Shown here in pieces: positions 26,550 to 36,401 of a DNA stretch of 64,000 nt. The stretch lies in contig NZ_JAGPNL010000001.1 in the NCBI RefSeq assembly GCF_018069565.1, forward strand, positions 1,612,001-1,676,000. The letters are read 5' to 3'. Origin of the DNA: Streptomyces tagetis (GTDB lineage: Bacteria > Actinomycetota > Actinomycetes > Streptomycetales > Streptomycetaceae). A model generated the notes under the pieces. It did not search any database and was not told the origin of the DNA. It saw only the letters and a list, made by a program, of their open reading frames with translations. The translations under genes were made by a program, and so were the position numbers. The stretch's first letter is position 1. The number at the start of each line of letters is the position of its first letter.

Positions 26550-27998
26550 TCACGGTCCGGCGAGTCGGTCCGCCGCGGCCCGCCACCGCGCCGTGGTGCC
26601 GCGCGGCGCGTAGCGGACCGTGCGCCGGGTGCGGCGCAGCAGCGCGCGCATGGCGGCGAGGTCGCCCACGTGTCCGAGGGCGCGGGCCTGCACCAGCCCG
26701 TTGCCCAGCGCCGCCGCCTCCGCCGGCCCGGCCACCACGGGCAGCCCCAGCGCGTCGGCGGTGGACTGGCACAGCAGCGCGTTGCGCGCGCCCCCGCCCA
26801 CCACGTGCACCACGTCGACCGCGCGGCCGGCCAGCCGCTGCGCGTCGAGGACGGCCGCCCGGTGGGCCAGCGCCAGCGAGTCCAGGACGCACCGCGTCAC
26901 CTCCGCGGGCGTCTGCGGCACCGGCTGCCCCGACGCCCGGCAGGCCCCGGCGATCCGCTCCGGCATCCGGCCCGGCGCGAGGAACGCGGCGTCACCCGCG
27001 TCCACCACCGACCGCAGCTCCGGCACCCGGGCCGCCGACGCGAGCAGGGCGCCGAGGTCCGGGTCGCCCCAGGCCCGCAGGCACTCCTGGAGCAGCCACA
27101 GCCCGGCGATGTTGCGCAGGTGGCGGACGGTGCCGTCCAGCCCCAGTTCGTTGGTGAAGTTGGCGGCGCGGCTCTCCTCCGTCAGCACCGGCGCCGGCAG
27201 CTCCAGCCCCGCCAGCGACCAGGTGCCGGTGCACAGGTACGCGAACCGCTCGCCCGTCGCCGGGACCGCGGCCACCGCCGACGCCGTGTCGTGCGAGGCG
27301 ACCGCCGTCACCGGCACCGGCCCCCGAAGGCCGGTCTCCTCCAGCACCTCGGGGCGCAGCACCCCCGCCGGATCGCCCGGTCGGCGCAGCGGTGCGAAGA
27401 GGCCGAGGTCGATGCCGAGCCGGTCCGCGAGGCCGTACGCCCAGTCGCCGGTGCGCGGGTCGAGCAACTGCGTGGTGGAGGCGTTGGTCAGCTCCGTGCC
27501 CTGCTCCCCGGTGAGCCAGTACGTCAGCAGGTCCGGGATGAGCAGCAGCCGCCGCGCCTGCCGGAACCGGGCCGTCGAGCGGGCGGCGACCAGTTGGTAG
27601 AGGGTGTTGAACGGCGCGTACTGGATGCCGGTCGCCGCGTACAGCTCCCGGGCCGGGACCGTGGCCCACACCTGTTCCGCGACGCCCTCGGTGCGGCTGT
27701 CGCGGTAGTGCGCGGGGTTGCCGAGCAGGGCGCCGTCCGCGTCCAGCAGCCCGTGGTCCACGGCCCAGCCGTCGATGCCCACCGAGTCCACCGGCCCGGC
27801 CGCCCGCAGCCCGTCCAGGACCCCCGCGTACAGGGCGAGGACGTCCCAGTGCAGGCCCTCGGGGGTGCGCACGGGCCGGTTGGGGAAGCGGTGCGCCTCG
27901 GCGAGGTCCAGGGTGTCCGCGCCGGCCCGGACGGTCATGACCCGCCCGCCGGACGCCCCCAGGTCCACCGCGGCGCACACCGCCGTACCGCCGCTCAC
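26550..27998 (-). CDS. rhaB: Rhamnulokinase
   Basis: FGGY-family sugar kinase of 482 residues. The N-terminal phosphate loop is AVDLGASGGRVM, VDSVGIDGWAVDHGLLDADG is the sugar-binding region, THDTASAV-type SHDTASAVAAVP and STGTWSL-type CTGTWSLAGLE belong to the ATP half, and HVVGGGARNALLCQ is the adenosine loop. It phosphorylates L-rhamnulose to L-rhamnulose 1-phosphate. The GTG at 27998 overlaps the stop of the aldolase/dehydrogenase gene (GTGA). It sits third in the order rhaI, rhaEW, rhaB, lutABC. Confidence 0.93.
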   Translation of the reverse strand: MSGGTAVCAAVDLGASGGRVMTVRAGADTLDLAEAHRFPNRPVRTPEGLHWDVLALYAGVLDGLRAAGPVDSVGIDGWAVDHGLLDADGALLGNPAHYRDSRTEGVAEQVWATVPARELYAATGIQYAPFNTLYQLVAARSTARFRQARRLLLIPDLLTYWLTGEQGTELTNASTTQLLDPRTGDWAYGLADRLGIDLGLFAPLRRPGDPAGVLRPEVLEETGLRGPVPVTAVASHDTASAVAAVPATGERFAYLCTGTWSLAGLELPAPVLTEESRAANFTNELGLDGTVRHLRNIAGLWLLQECLRAWGDPDLGALLASAARVPELRSVVDAGDAAFLAPGRMPERIAGACRASGQPVPQTPAEVTRCVLDSLALAHRAAVLDAQRLAGRAVDVVHVVGGGARNALLCQSTADALGLPVVAGPAEAAALGNGLVQARALGHVGDLAAMRALLRRTRRTVRYAPRGTTARWRAAADRLAGP

Positions 27999-30034
27999 CG
28001 CAGGAAGGCGGCGGCGACGCCGGCGTCGACCGGCACGAGCAGGCCTGTGGTGTGGGAGAGATCGCCGCCGGTCAGCGCGAACACCGCGTTGGCGACGTGC
28101 TCGGGCAGCACCTCCCGCTTGAGGAGCGTGCGCTGCGCGTAGAACTCGCCGAGCCGCTCCTCGGGCACCCCGTAGACGGCGGCCCGCTCGGCGCCCCAGC
28201 CCCCGGCGAAGATGCCCGAACCGCGCACCACCCCGTCCGGGTTGACGCCGTTGACGCGGATGCCGTGGGCGCCGAGTTCGGCGGCGAGCAGCCGCACCTG
28301 GTGGGCCTGGTCGGCCTTGGCGGCCGAGTACGCGATGTTGCTGGGACCGGCGAACACCGCGTTCTTCGACACCACGTAGACGATGTCGCCGCCCAGGCCC
28401 TGCGCCGTCATCACCCGGGCCGCCTCGCGCGAGACGAGGAAGGAGCCGCGGGCCATCACGGCGTGCTGGCGGTCCCAGTCGTCGGTGGAGGTCTCCAGCA
28501 GCGGCCGGGAGAGCGAGAGGCCCGCGTTGTTGACCACCAGGTCGACCCCGCCGAAGGCGAGCACGGCCGCGTCGAGCGCGGCGCGGACCTCCTCCTCGCG
28601 GGTCACGTCCACGGTCACGGCGACCGCCCGGTCCGGCCCGCCCAGCTCCCCGGCGACGGCGGCGGCCCGCTCGCCGTCCCGGTCCGCGACGACGACCGAG
28701 GCCCCCTCGGCGGACAGCCGGTGCGCGATCGCCCGCCCGATGCCGCTGCCGGCGCCGGTGACGAGGGCGATCCGCGTCGCCAGCGGCCGGGGCGCCGGCA
28801 TCCGCCGCAGCTTGGCCTCCTCCAGCGCCCAGTACTCGATGCGGAACTTCTCCTCCTCCGCGATCGGCGTGTACGTGGAGACCGACTCGGCCCCGCGCAT
28901 CACGTTGACCGCGTTGACGTAGAACTCCCCGGCGACCCGCGCCGTCTGCTTGTCCCGGCCGAAGCTGAACATGCCCACCCCCGGCACCAGCACGATCGCC
29001 GGGTCGGCGCCGCGCATCGCGGGGGAGCCGGGCCCGGCGTGCCGCGCGTAGTAGGCGGCGTACTCCTCCCGGTAGGCGGCGTGGAGCGTGCCGAGCCGGG
29101 CCACGGCCTCGTCGAGCGGGGCGGCCGGCGGCAGGTCGAGGACGAGGGGGCGGACCTTGGTGCGCAGGAAGTGGTCGGGGCAGGAGGTGCCGAGCGCGGC
29201 GAGGCGCGGGTGCTCCTCGCGGGCGAGGAAGTCGAGGACGACGTCGTCGTCGCTGAAGTGCCCCACCTGCGGCGTGTCCCGGGAGGCGAGGGCACGGACG
29301 TACGGGGCCAGCGCCGCCGCCCGCGCCCGCCGCTCCGCCTCGGGCAGCGGGCCGTGGCCGTCGAGCCGCCCGCCGAATGGGTCGGGCCTGCCCCGCTCGG
29401 CGAGGAAACGCTCGGCGGTGCGGACGATGTGCAGCGAGTTGCGCTCGCACTCCTCGGAGGTGTCGCCCCAGGCGGTGATGCCGTGCCCGCCCAGCACACA
29501 GCCCACGGCCCGGGGGTGGGCCGCCTTCACCGCCGCGATGTCCAGGCCGAGCTGGAAGCCGGGCCGCCGCCACGGCACCCACACCACCGTCTCGCCGAAG
29601 CACTCGGCGGTGAGCCGCTCGCCGTCCGCCGCGCAGGCCAGCGCGATCCCGGAGTCGGGGTGCAGGTGGTCGACGTGGGCGGCGTCCACCAGGGCGTGCA
29701 TCGCCGTGTCGATGGAGGGCGCGGCGCCGCCGGGGCCGTGGCGGCAGTAGTCGAAGGCGCCGGCCATCTCGTCCTCGCGGCCGACGCCCGGGTAGACGTC
29801 CCGCAGCGCGCGCAGCCGGTCCAGCCGCAGCACGGCGAGCCCGTCCCCGGTCAGCGTCCCGAGGTCGCCGCCGGAGCCCTTGACCCACATCAGCTCGACG
29901 TCGCCGCCGGTGACGGGGTCGGTCGCGGTGCCCTTGGCGGAGGTGTTGCCGCCGGCGTAGTTGGTGACGCGCGGATCGGAACCGAGCCGGTGCGACCGGG
30001 CGAGGAGCGCCTCGGCCTCGGGGTGGGATGCCAT
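27995..30034 (-). CDS. rhaEW: Bifunctional rhamnulose-1-phosphate aldolase / L-lactaldehyde dehydrogenase
   Basis: Fusion of 679 residues. Residues 1-400 are a class II (AraD/FucA-type) aldolase: NYAGGNTSAKG and HLHPDSGIALAC, plus GGHGITAWG, supply zinc and phosphate sites. Residues 425-679 are a short-chain dehydrogenase: TGAGSGIGRAIAH (NAD site), NNAG, and the active-site YSAAK. The first half cleaves L-rhamnulose 1-phosphate to dihydroxyacetone phosphate and L-lactaldehyde; the second oxidises the aldehyde to L-lactate, which LutABC can take to pyruvate. Length matches known RhaEW fusions. ATG at 30034 with GAAGGA upstream. Stop overlaps the rhaB start. Confidence 0.93.
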   Translation of the reverse strand: MASHPEAEALLARSHRLGSDPRVTNYAGGNTSAKGTATDPVTGGDVELMWVKGSGGDLGTLTGDGLAVLRLDRLRALRDVYPGVGREDEMAGAFDYCRHGPGGAAPSIDTAMHALVDAAHVDHLHPDSGIALACAADGERLTAECFGETVVWVPWRRPGFQLGLDIAAVKAAHPRAVGCVLGGHGITAWGDTSEECERNSLHIVRTAERFLAERGRPDPFGGRLDGHGPLPEAERRARAAALAPYVRALASRDTPQVGHFSDDDVVLDFLAREEHPRLAALGTSCPDHFLRTKVRPLVLDLPPAAPLDEAVARLGTLHAAYREEYAAYYARHAGPGSPAMRGADPAIVLVPGVGMFSFGRDKQTARVAGEFYVNAVNVMRGAESVSTYTPIAEEEKFRIEYWALEEAKLRRMPAPRPLATRIALVTGAGSGIGRAIAHRLSAEGASVVVADRDGERAAAVAGELGGPDRAVAVTVDVTREEEVRAALDAAVLAFGGVDLVVNNAGLSLSRPLLETSTDDWDRQHAVMARGSFLVSREAARVMTAQGLGGDIVYVVSKNAVFAGPSNIAYSAAKADQAHQVRLLAAELGAHGIRVNGVNPDGVVRGSGIFAGGWGAERAAVYGVPEERLGEFYAQRTLLKREVLPEHVANAVFALTGGDLSHTTGLLVPVDAGVAAAFLR

Positions 30035-30112
30035 GTCAGTCCTTCACGGGAAGAGCGCGGGCGGGGAGGGAAGAAGGGGCGGCGGGGCGGCGCGGCGCCG
30101 GTCGACGGGTGC

Positions 30113-31273
30113 TCAGGCGTCCCAGCCCGCCGGACGGCCGCCGACCCGTTCGGCGACGATCCGCCCGGCCCACCCGGACGCCGCGTAGGCGGCCACCGGA
30201 TCGGGGTGCAGCCCGCTCTCCTCGCGCACCTCGCGCAGCAACGGCCGTACGTCGGTGGCGTAGGCGTCCATCAGCACCGCGTTCGCGGCCAGCACGTCCC
30301 CGGCGGCCTGGGCCCGCGCCAGCGCCGGCCGGTCGACCAGCAGCGCCTTCGCCGTGGCCTCCTGCACGTTCATCACCGACCGGATGATCGCCGGGATCTT
30401 CGCCTCGATGTTGTGGCACTGGTCGAGCATGAACGCCACGTCGGAGGCCAGCCCGCCGGCGCCCACCACCTCGTGCATGATCCGGAAGAGCTGGAAGGGG
30501 TCCGCGGCCCCGGCCATCAGGTCGTCGTCCGCGTAGAAGCGGGAGTTGAAATCGAAGCCGCCGAGCCGCCCCTCCCGCATCAGCACCGCCACGATGAACT
30601 CGATGTTGGTGCCCGGCGCGTGGTGCCCGGTGTCCACCACCACCCGCGCCCGCTCGCCCAGCCTCAGGCAGTGCGCGAAGGCCGTACCCCAGTCGGGTAC
30701 GTCCGTCGTGTAGAAGGACGGCTCGAACAGCTTGTACTCCAGCAGCATCCGCTGCCCCTCGCCGAGCCGGCCGTACACCTGTGCCAGCGCCTCGGCCAGC
30801 CGCTCCTGACGTGCCCGCACGTCGTCCTGGCCCGGGTAGTTGGTGCCGTCGGCGAACCACAGCTTCAGGTCCCGCGAGCCGGTGGCGTCCATGATGTCCA
30901 CGCACTCCAGCAGGTGGCCGACCGCCTTGCGGCGCACCGCGGCGTCCGGATGGCACACGCTGCCCAGCCTGTAGTCGTCGTCCTGGAAGGTGTTGGAGTT
31001 GACGGTGCCGATCCGCAGGCCGAGGTCCGCGGCGTGCCGGGCCAGCGCGGCGTAGTCCGCCACCCGGTCCCACGGGATGTGCAGGGCGACGGACGGGGCC
31101 ACCCCCGTCGTCTCGTGCACCTTCGCCGCGTCCGCCACCTTCTCGAAGGGGTCGCGGGGCACGCCCGGCTGGGCGAACACCTTGAAGCGGGTGCCCGAGT
31201 TCCCGTACGCCCACGACGGCGTCTCGACGGCCTGGGTCCTGAGCGCGGCCTTCACCGCGGCGAGATCGGTCAC
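30113..31273 (-). CDS. rhaI: L-rhamnose isomerase (RhaI type)
   Basis: TIM-barrel isomerase of 386 residues, of the shorter type first known from Pseudomonas stutzeri rather than E. coli RhaA. Metal-binding and catalytic stretches are LKLWFADGTNYPGQDD, EYKLFEPSFYTTDVPDWGT, VVVDTGHHAPGTNIEFIVA and FNSRFYADDDL. It converts L-rhamnose to L-rhamnulose. The GTG at 31273 has AGGAG eight bases upstream. First gene of the leftward operon, divergent from the importer across 274 bases that hold two LacI-type palindromes. Confidence 0.93.
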   Translation of the reverse strand: MTDLAAVKAALRTQAVETPSWAYGNSGTRFKVFAQPGVPRDPFEKVADAAKVHETTGVAPSVALHIPWDRVADYAALARHAADLGLRIGTVNSNTFQDDDYRLGSVCHPDAAVRRKAVGHLLECVDIMDATGSRDLKLWFADGTNYPGQDDVRARQERLAEALAQVYGRLGEGQRMLLEYKLFEPSFYTTDVPDWGTAFAHCLRLGERARVVVDTGHHAPGTNIEFIVAVLMREGRLGGFDFNSRFYADDDLMAGAADPFQLFRIMHEVVGAGGLASDVAFMLDQCHNIEAKIPAIIRSVMNVQEATAKALLVDRPALARAQAAGDVLAANAVLMDAYATDVRPLLREVREESGLHPDPVAAYAASGWAGRIVAERVGGRPAGWDA

Positions 31274-31325
31274 TTCGGCGCTCCTGTGACGTCGGGCCGT
31301 TTCCGCCCTGCGGCACGGCCAAGCG

Positions 31326-31337
31326 TGAAACGATTCA
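31326..31337. promoter_or_regulatory. LacI-type operator 1 (rhaI side)
   Basis: TGAAACGATTCA is symmetrical at 10 of 12 positions around a central CG, the hallmark of LacI-family operators. It lies 52 bases before the rhaI start, in an AT-richer patch. Confidence 0.6.
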
Positions 31338-31491
31338 GAACGCGAAGCTATGAGCCGCCCCGAAGGGTGTCAACCCTCCCGGCCGGCCCGGATCGCGGTG
31401 CACCGGACGCGGCCATCTCCCGCCCGTACTTTTTCGATCCGCACCCATTGACGCCACCCACCGGGGCTGCCTACCGTCCCGGCAACCGATT

Positions 31492-31503
31492 TGAAACCTT
31501 TCA
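31492..31503. promoter_or_regulatory. LacI-type operator 2 (rhaT side)
   Basis: TGAAACCTTTCA shares its first six bases with operator 1 and is symmetrical apart from the central pair. It lies 44 bases before the rhaT start. Two related sites on opposite sides of the divergent region point to joint control by the cluster's LacI protein. Confidence 0.6.
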
Positions 31504-31547
31504 CGACGCGGTGAGGGCCGCCCCGCCGGCGTCGTCGAGGAGCCCCC

Positions 31548-33065
31548 ATGACCCACCCGTCCGACACGGGTCCGGCCCCGGTCCTGGCGCTCAGGGACGT
31601 CTCCAAGTCCTTCGGCGCGGTCCGCGCCCTGCGGGACGTCCGTCTGGAGCTGCTCCCCGGCGAGGTGCACGCCCTCGCCGGGGAGAACGGCGCCGGCAAG
31701 TCGACCCTCATCAAGACGCTCGCCGGAGTGCACCGGCCGGACGCCGGCCAGGTGCTGCTCGACGGCGTGCCGGTCGTCTTCCAGGGACCCGGCGACGCCC
31801 GCGACGCCGGCATCGCCGTCATCTACCAGGAACCGACCCTCTTCCCCGACCTGTCCGTCGCCGAAAACATCTTCACGGGCCGTCAGCCCCGCCGCTCCCT
31901 CGGCCGCGTCGACCACCGGGCCGCCCGCGCCGCCACCGCCGCCCTCATGGAACGCCTCGGCGTCGACCTCGACCCCGAGCGGCCCGCCCGCGGACTCTCC
32001 ATCGCGGACCAGCAGATCGTGGAGATCGCCAAGGCGCTCTCCTTCGACGCCCGCGTCCTCGTCATGGACGAGCCCACCGCCGCCCTCACCGGCGGCGAGG
32101 TGGCCCGCCTCTTCGGCGTCGTGCGCGCCCTGCGCGACCAGGGCGCCGCCGTGCTCTTCGTCTCCCACCGCCTGGAGGAGATCTTCCGCGTCTGCACCCG
32201 CGTCACCACCCTGCGCGACGGCGCCCTGATCGCCGCCGAACCGCTGGCCGGCATGACCGAGGACGACCTCGTGCGCCGCATGGTCGGCCGCGACCTCGCC
32301 GAGCTGTACCCCAAACGGGAGATCACCCCCGGCGAGGTCGCGCTGAGCGTGCGCCGCCTCACCCGCGAGGGCGTCTTCACCGACGTCTCCTTCGAGGTGC
32401 GGCGCGGCGAGATCGTCGCCCTGGCCGGACTGGTCGGCGCCGGCCGCACCGAGGTCGCCCGCAGCGTCTTCGGCGTCGACCGCCGGGACGCCGGCTCCGT
32501 GGAGGTCGACGGCAGAGCGCTGCCCCACGGCTCCCCGTCCGCCGCGATGGCCGCCGGCCTCGCCCTCGTCCCCGAGGACCGGCGGGCCCAGGGCCTGGTG
32601 ATGAGCCTGTCCGTCGAACGCAACATCGGCCTCACCGGCCTGCGCGCAACCGTGCGGGCCGGCCTGATGGACCGCGGCGCCGAACGCGACCGCGCCCTCG
32701 ACTGGGCCATGAGGCTCCAGGTCAAGTACGCCCGGATCGCCGACGCCGTCTCCACCCTGTCGGGCGGCAACCAGCAGAAGGTCGTCCTCGCCAAATGGCT
32801 GGCCACCGGCCCCAAGGTGCTCATCGTCGACGAACCCACCCGCGGCATCGACGTCGGCACCAAGGCCGAGGTGCACCGGCTCCTCGGCGAACTGGCCGCC
32901 GACGGCGTCGCCGTCCTCATGGTCTCCTCCGACCTGCCCGAAGTCCTCGGCATGGCCGACCGCGTGCTGGTCATGCACGAGGGCCGGCTCACCGCCGACA
33001 TCCCCCGCGCCGACGCCACCGAGGAGACCGTGATGGCCGCGGCCACCGGGAGGGCCGCCGCATGA
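31548..33065 (+). CDS. rhaT: Rhamnose-type ABC importer ATPase (two NBDs)
   Basis: Carbohydrate ABC ATPase (CUT2 family) of 505 residues with two fused nucleotide-binding domains. The first has a canonical Walker A (GENGAGKST) and Walker B ([11 protein letters not shown]). The second has the degenerate Walker A normal for this family (GLVGAGRTE), signature LSGGNQQKV and [10 protein letters not shown]. The ATG at 31548 follows GAGGAG. It energises the two permeases that follow. The name rhaT here follows rhizobial rhamnose importers and rests on context. Confidence 0.9.
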   Translation: MTHPSDTGPAPVLALRDVSKSFGAVRALRDVRLELLPGEVHALAGENGAGKSTLIKTLAGVHRPDAGQVLLDGVPVVFQGPGDARDAGIAVIYQEPTLFPDLSVAENIFTGRQPRRSLGRVDHRAARAATAALMERLGVDLDPERPARGLSIADQQIVEIAKALSFDARVLVMDEPTAALTGGEVARLFGVVRALRDQGAAVLFVSHRLEEIFRVCTRVTTLRDGALIAAEPLAGMTEDDLVRRMVGRDLAELYPKREITPGEVALSVRRLTREGVFTDVSFEVRRGEIVALAGLVGAGRTEVARSVFGVDRRDAGSVEVDGRALPHGSPSAAMAAGLALVPEDRRAQGLVMSLSVERNIGLTGLRATVRAGLMDRGAERDRALDWAMRLQVKYARIADAVSTLSGGNQQKVVLAKWLATGPKVLIVDEPTRGIDVGTKAEVHRLLGELAADGVAVLMVSSDLPEVLGMADRVLVMHEGRLTADIPRADATEETVMAAATGRAAA

Positions 33066-34102
33066 CGGTCACCGCACCCGACCACGCCCCCGCCGCCTCC
33101 CGGGCCGCCGGCGGCGCCACCCGGCTCGTCGAGCGCATCGCCCGCATGCGCGAACTCGCCATCCTCGTCGTCCTCCTGGCGATGCTCGCCGTCGCCCAGG
33201 CCGGCAACAGCGCCTTCCTCTCCGCCCAGGGCGTCAAGGACCTCCTGCTCAACGCGACCCTCCTGGTCCTGGTCGCCACCGGCCAGTCCCTCGTCGTCGT
33301 CACCCGCAACGTCGACCTCTCGGTCGGCTCCGTCCTCGGCATCAGCGCCTTCGCCGCCGGCAGCCACCTCAAGGACGGCGGCGCCCCGGTCACCGCGGTG
33401 CTCCTCGCCGTCCTCACCGGCGTCGCCTTCGGCCTGCTCAACGGCGCGCTGGTGAGCCTCGGCCGGGTGCCCGCGCTCGTCGTCACCCTCGGCACCCTCT
33501 ACATCGTCCGCGGACTCGACTCCCTCTGGGTCGGCTCCCGCCAGATCACCGCCGCCGACCTGCCCGACGCCTTCACCGGCTTCGGCTCCGGCGGCCCCTG
33601 GGCGGCGCCCTGGCCCGCGCTGATCGCCCTCGCCGTGCTGGTGGCCACGGCCTACTGGCTACGGCACTTCCCCGCCGGGCGCGAACTGTACGCGCTCGGC
33701 TCCCACCCCGAGGCCGCCCGGCTCGCCGGCATCCCCGTCCGCAGACGTGTCCTGACCGCGTACACCCTCTGCGGCGCCCTCGCCGGACTCGCCGGCGCCC
33801 TCTACCTGGCCCGCTTCGGCAACGTCGACTCCGGCACCGGCACCGGGTACGAACTGACCGTCGTCAGCGCCGTCGTGGTCGGCGGCGTGGTCTTCACCGG
33901 CGGCTCCGGCAGCGTCTGGGGCGCCGCCCTCGGCGCGCTGCTGCTCACCTCCGTCGGCAGCGTGCTGCCCGCCCTCGGCGTCAGCTCCGTGTGGGTGCTC
34001 GCGATCCACGGCACCCTGCTCGTCCTCGCCATCGCGGCCGACCGGATCGTCGCCCTGCGGCTGGCCGCCGCCCTGAAGAAGAGGAACGCCCGCCATGGCT
34101 GA
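33062..34102 (+). CDS. rhaP: ABC sugar permease 1 (rhamnose importer)
   Basis: CUT2/RbsC-type permease of 346 residues with 8-10 membrane helices from about residue 32. Family markers are [15 protein letters not shown] and the cytoplasmic EAA-like loop [16 protein letters not shown], which contacts the ATPase. The ATG at 33062 overlaps the rhaT stop (ATGA); the gene overlaps the next by eight bases. With the second permease it forms the membrane channel as a heterodimer. Confidence 0.9.
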   Translation: MTVTAPDHAPAASRAAGGATRLVERIARMRELAILVVLLAMLAVAQAGNSAFLSAQGVKDLLLNATLLVLVATGQSLVVVTRNVDLSVGSVLGISAFAAGSHLKDGGAPVTAVLLAVLTGVAFGLLNGALVSLGRVPALVVTLGTLYIVRGLDSLWVGSRQITAADLPDAFTGFGSGGPWAAPWPALIALAVLVATAYWLRHFPAGRELYALGSHPEAARLAGIPVRRRVLTAYTLCGALAGLAGALYLARFGNVDSGTGTGYELTVVSAVVVGGVVFTGGSGSVWGAALGALLLTSVGSVLPALGVSSVWVLAIHGTLLVLAIAADRIVALRLAAALKKRNARHG

Positions 34103-35150
34103 CATCCCGCGTCCCGCGCGCCGCGGCGCCGCCCTGCGCTGGGACCACGTCGTCGGCGCCCTCCTCGTCGTGGTGCTGCTGCTCTCCTTCGGCCTCGTCG
34201 ACGGCTTCGGCAACGCCCTCAACCTGTCCTTCCTCATCGGCAACACCCTGCCGATCGCCCTGATCGCCCTGCCCATGACCCTGCTCGTGGTCTCCGGCGA
34301 GATCGACCTGTCGGTCGCCTCCACCGCGGGGCTCTCCGGCGCCGTGATGGGCGCCCTGTGGAACCAGGGCCTGGCCATCGAGGCGATCGTCCCGCTCTGC
34401 CTGCTGCTCGGCACGGCCTGCGGCCTCGTCAACGGGCTCCTCGTGACCCGGCTCGGCCTGCCCTCCCTCGCCGTCACCATCGGCACCCTGGCCGCCTACC
34501 GGGGCATCGCGCAGATCGTGCTCGGCTCCGACGCGGTCACCGACTTCCCCGGCGCCTGGCTCGACTTCGCCGCCGGGCGCGTCGGCGGCACCTTCGTGCC
34601 GTACGCCCTGCCGCCCTTCCTGGTGCTGCTCGTCCTCGCCGCGCTCGCCCTGCACGCCACGCCCTTCGGCCGCTCCCTGTTCGCCATCGGCGCCGGCGAG
34701 GAGGCCGCCCGGTTCGCCGGCATCCGCGTCCGGCGGCACAAGCTGGTCCTCTTCACCGTCACCGGCCTGATGTCCGCCCTCACCGGCGTCTTCTGGGCCC
34801 TGCACTACGCCAGCGCCCGCTACGACAACGCCACCGGCCTCGAACTCTCCGTCGTGGCCGCCGTCCTGCTCGGCGGCGTCGACTTCGACGGCGGCAAGGG
34901 CACCCTCGGCGGCGCCGTCGCGGGCGTCTTCCTCCTCGGCGCACTACAGAACGTGATGAGCCTCGCCAACGTCTCCGCCCAGTCGCAGATCCTCGTCACC
35001 GGCGTCCTCCTGGTCGTCTCCGTGCTCGGCCCCCGCGTCGCCCGCCAGGTCGCGGACGCCCGCGCCCGCCGCCGCGCCGCCCCGCCCCCCGGACCCGCCC
35101 CGGCCGCCGGGCCGCCCGACCCCGCCCAGGCTCCGGCGCCCTCCCCCTGA
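34095..35150 (+). CDS. rhaQ: ABC sugar permease 2 (rhamnose importer)
   Basis: Second CUT2 permease, 351 residues. It repeats the markers of its partner: VSGEIDLSVASTAGLSG near residue 68 and the coupling loop GAGEEAARFAGIRVRRHK. About ten hydrophobic segments; the last 35 residues are a Pro/Ala-rich cytoplasmic tail without obvious role. Starts inside the end of rhaP (8-base overlap). Sequence divergence from rhaP argues for an old duplication and a heterodimeric channel. Confidence 0.9.
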   Translation: MADIPRPARRGAALRWDHVVGALLVVVLLLSFGLVDGFGNALNLSFLIGNTLPIALIALPMTLLVVSGEIDLSVASTAGLSGAVMGALWNQGLAIEAIVPLCLLLGTACGLVNGLLVTRLGLPSLAVTIGTLAAYRGIAQIVLGSDAVTDFPGAWLDFAAGRVGGTFVPYALPPFLVLLVLAALALHATPFGRSLFAIGAGEEAARFAGIRVRRHKLVLFTVTGLMSALTGVFWALHYASARYDNATGLELSVVAAVLLGGVDFDGGKGTLGGAVAGVFLLGALQNVMSLANVSAQSQILVTGVLLVVSVLGPRVARQVADARARRRAAPPPGPAPAAGPPDPAQAPAPSP

Positions 35151-35193
35151 AGCCCGCCCGGTTCCCCGCCCCTCACCCCGTAAGGACCCCGCC

Positions 35194-36285
35194 ATGCGTA
35201 CGTCATCCCTCCGCCGCGCCGCGGCGGCCCTCGCCGCCGTCACCTCCCTCGCCCTGGCGGCCGGCGCCTGCTCCGGCACCACCAAGAAGGACGTCGGGAA
35301 GGAAGACGCCACCGCCGCCTCGGCCGCCGCCGGCGGCACCGCCGACCCGGACGCCGCACTCCGCAAGGGGCTGACCGTCGGCTTCCTGCCCAAGCAGGTC
35401 AACAACCCGTACTTCACCACCGCCGGCAAGGGCGGCGAGCAGGCCCTGCGCGAACTGGGCTCCACCTACAAGGAGGTCGGCCCCTCCAGCGCCACCGACA
35501 CCGCCGGCCAGGTCTCCTACGTCAACACCCTCACCCAGCAGCGCGTCGACGCGATGGCCGTCTCCGCCCAGGACCCGGGCGCCCTGTGCACCGCGCTCAC
35601 CCAGGCCATGAAGAACGGCGTCAAGGTCGTCACCTACGACTCCGACACCAAGCCCGAGTGCCGCCACGCCTTCGTCTCGCAGGCGTCCGCCGAGAACCTC
35701 GGCCGCACCCAGGTCCGGCTGCTCGCCGAGCAGATCGGCTACCGGGGCAAGATCGCCGTCCTGTCCGCCGCCCAGACCGCGACCAACCAGAACACCTGGA
35801 TCACGTACATGAAGGACGAGCTGAAAGACCCCAAGTACAAGGACGTGAAGCTGGTCAAGGTCGCCTACGGCAACGACGACGCCCAGCAGTCCTTCCAGCA
35901 GACCCAGGGCCTGCTCCAGGAGTTCCCCGACCTCAAGGGGATCGTCTCCCCGACCACCGTCGGCATCAAGGCCGCCGCCCAGTACCTCTCCGGCTCCCGC
36001 TACAAGGGCAAGGTCCGGCTGACCGGCCTCGGCACCCCCAACGACCTGCGCAGCTACGTCAAGAACGGCACCATCGAGGCGTTCGAGCTGTGGGACCCCG
36101 CCAAGCTCGGCGCCCTCGCCGCGCACACCGCCGTCGCCCTCGCCTCCGGCCGCGTCACCGGAGCCCCGGGGGAGACCCTCGACGCCGGCGAACTGGGCGA
36201 GTACACCATCGGGGAGAACGGCGTCATCGACCTCGGCGAGCCCACCGTCTTCGACGCGGGCAACGTCGACCGGTACGACTTCTGA
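35194..36285 (+). CDS. rhaS: Rhamnose ABC substrate-binding lipoprotein
   Basis: Periplasmic-binding-protein-like domain of the ribose/autoinducer type, 363 residues. Residues 1-25 are a signal peptide ending ALAAGAC, with Cys26 as the lipid anchor (a slightly unusual lipobox). GLTVGFLPKQVNNPYFTTAGKGG is the first strand of the fold and ligand site, and AMAVSAQDP and KVVTYDSD follow in the normal order. It captures the sugar outside the membrane for the importer. ATG at 35194 after AAGGA; 43 bases after rhaQ. Downstream a hairpin separates it from the LacI gene. Confidence 0.9.
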   Translation: MRTSSLRRAAAALAAVTSLALAAGACSGTTKKDVGKEDATAASAAAGGTADPDAALRKGLTVGFLPKQVNNPYFTTAGKGGEQALRELGSTYKEVGPSSATDTAGQVSYVNTLTQQRVDAMAVSAQDPGALCTALTQAMKNGVKVVTYDSDTKPECRHAFVSQASAENLGRTQVRLLAEQIGYRGKIAVLSAAQTATNQNTWITYMKDELKDPKYKDVKLVKVAYGNDDAQQSFQQTQGLLQEFPDLKGIVSPTTVGIKAAAQYLSGSRYKGKVRLTGLGTPNDLRSYVKNGTIEAFELWDPAKLGALAAHTAVALASGRVTGAPGETLDAGELGEYTIGENGVIDLGEPTVFDAGNVDRYDF

Positions 36286-36314
36286 CCCCGGCGGACGCGC
36301 CCGGCCCGGCGGCG

Positions 36315-36343
36315 CCGCCGCCCGAGCCCCCGCGGGGCGGCGG
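36315..36343 (+). terminator. Hairpin terminator after rhaS
   Basis: Nine-base arms CCGCCGCCC (36315-36323) and GGGCGGCGG (36335-36343) with an 11-base loop, 30 bases after the rhaS stop and before the TAATGT element of the regulator gene. Confidence 0.5.
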
Positions 36344-36401
36344 GTAATGTGAAGGTTTCCGGCCGCCCCGTCCCCCGCCCCACCCTGGAGGTCCCTGCCC
36401 G

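Noticed and set aside
28052..31540. Plus-strand frame of about 2000 codons running through the rha genes into the permease
   Set aside because: Only its last 347 codons (from ATG 33062) are the permease; the rest is antisense to rhaEW and rhaI.
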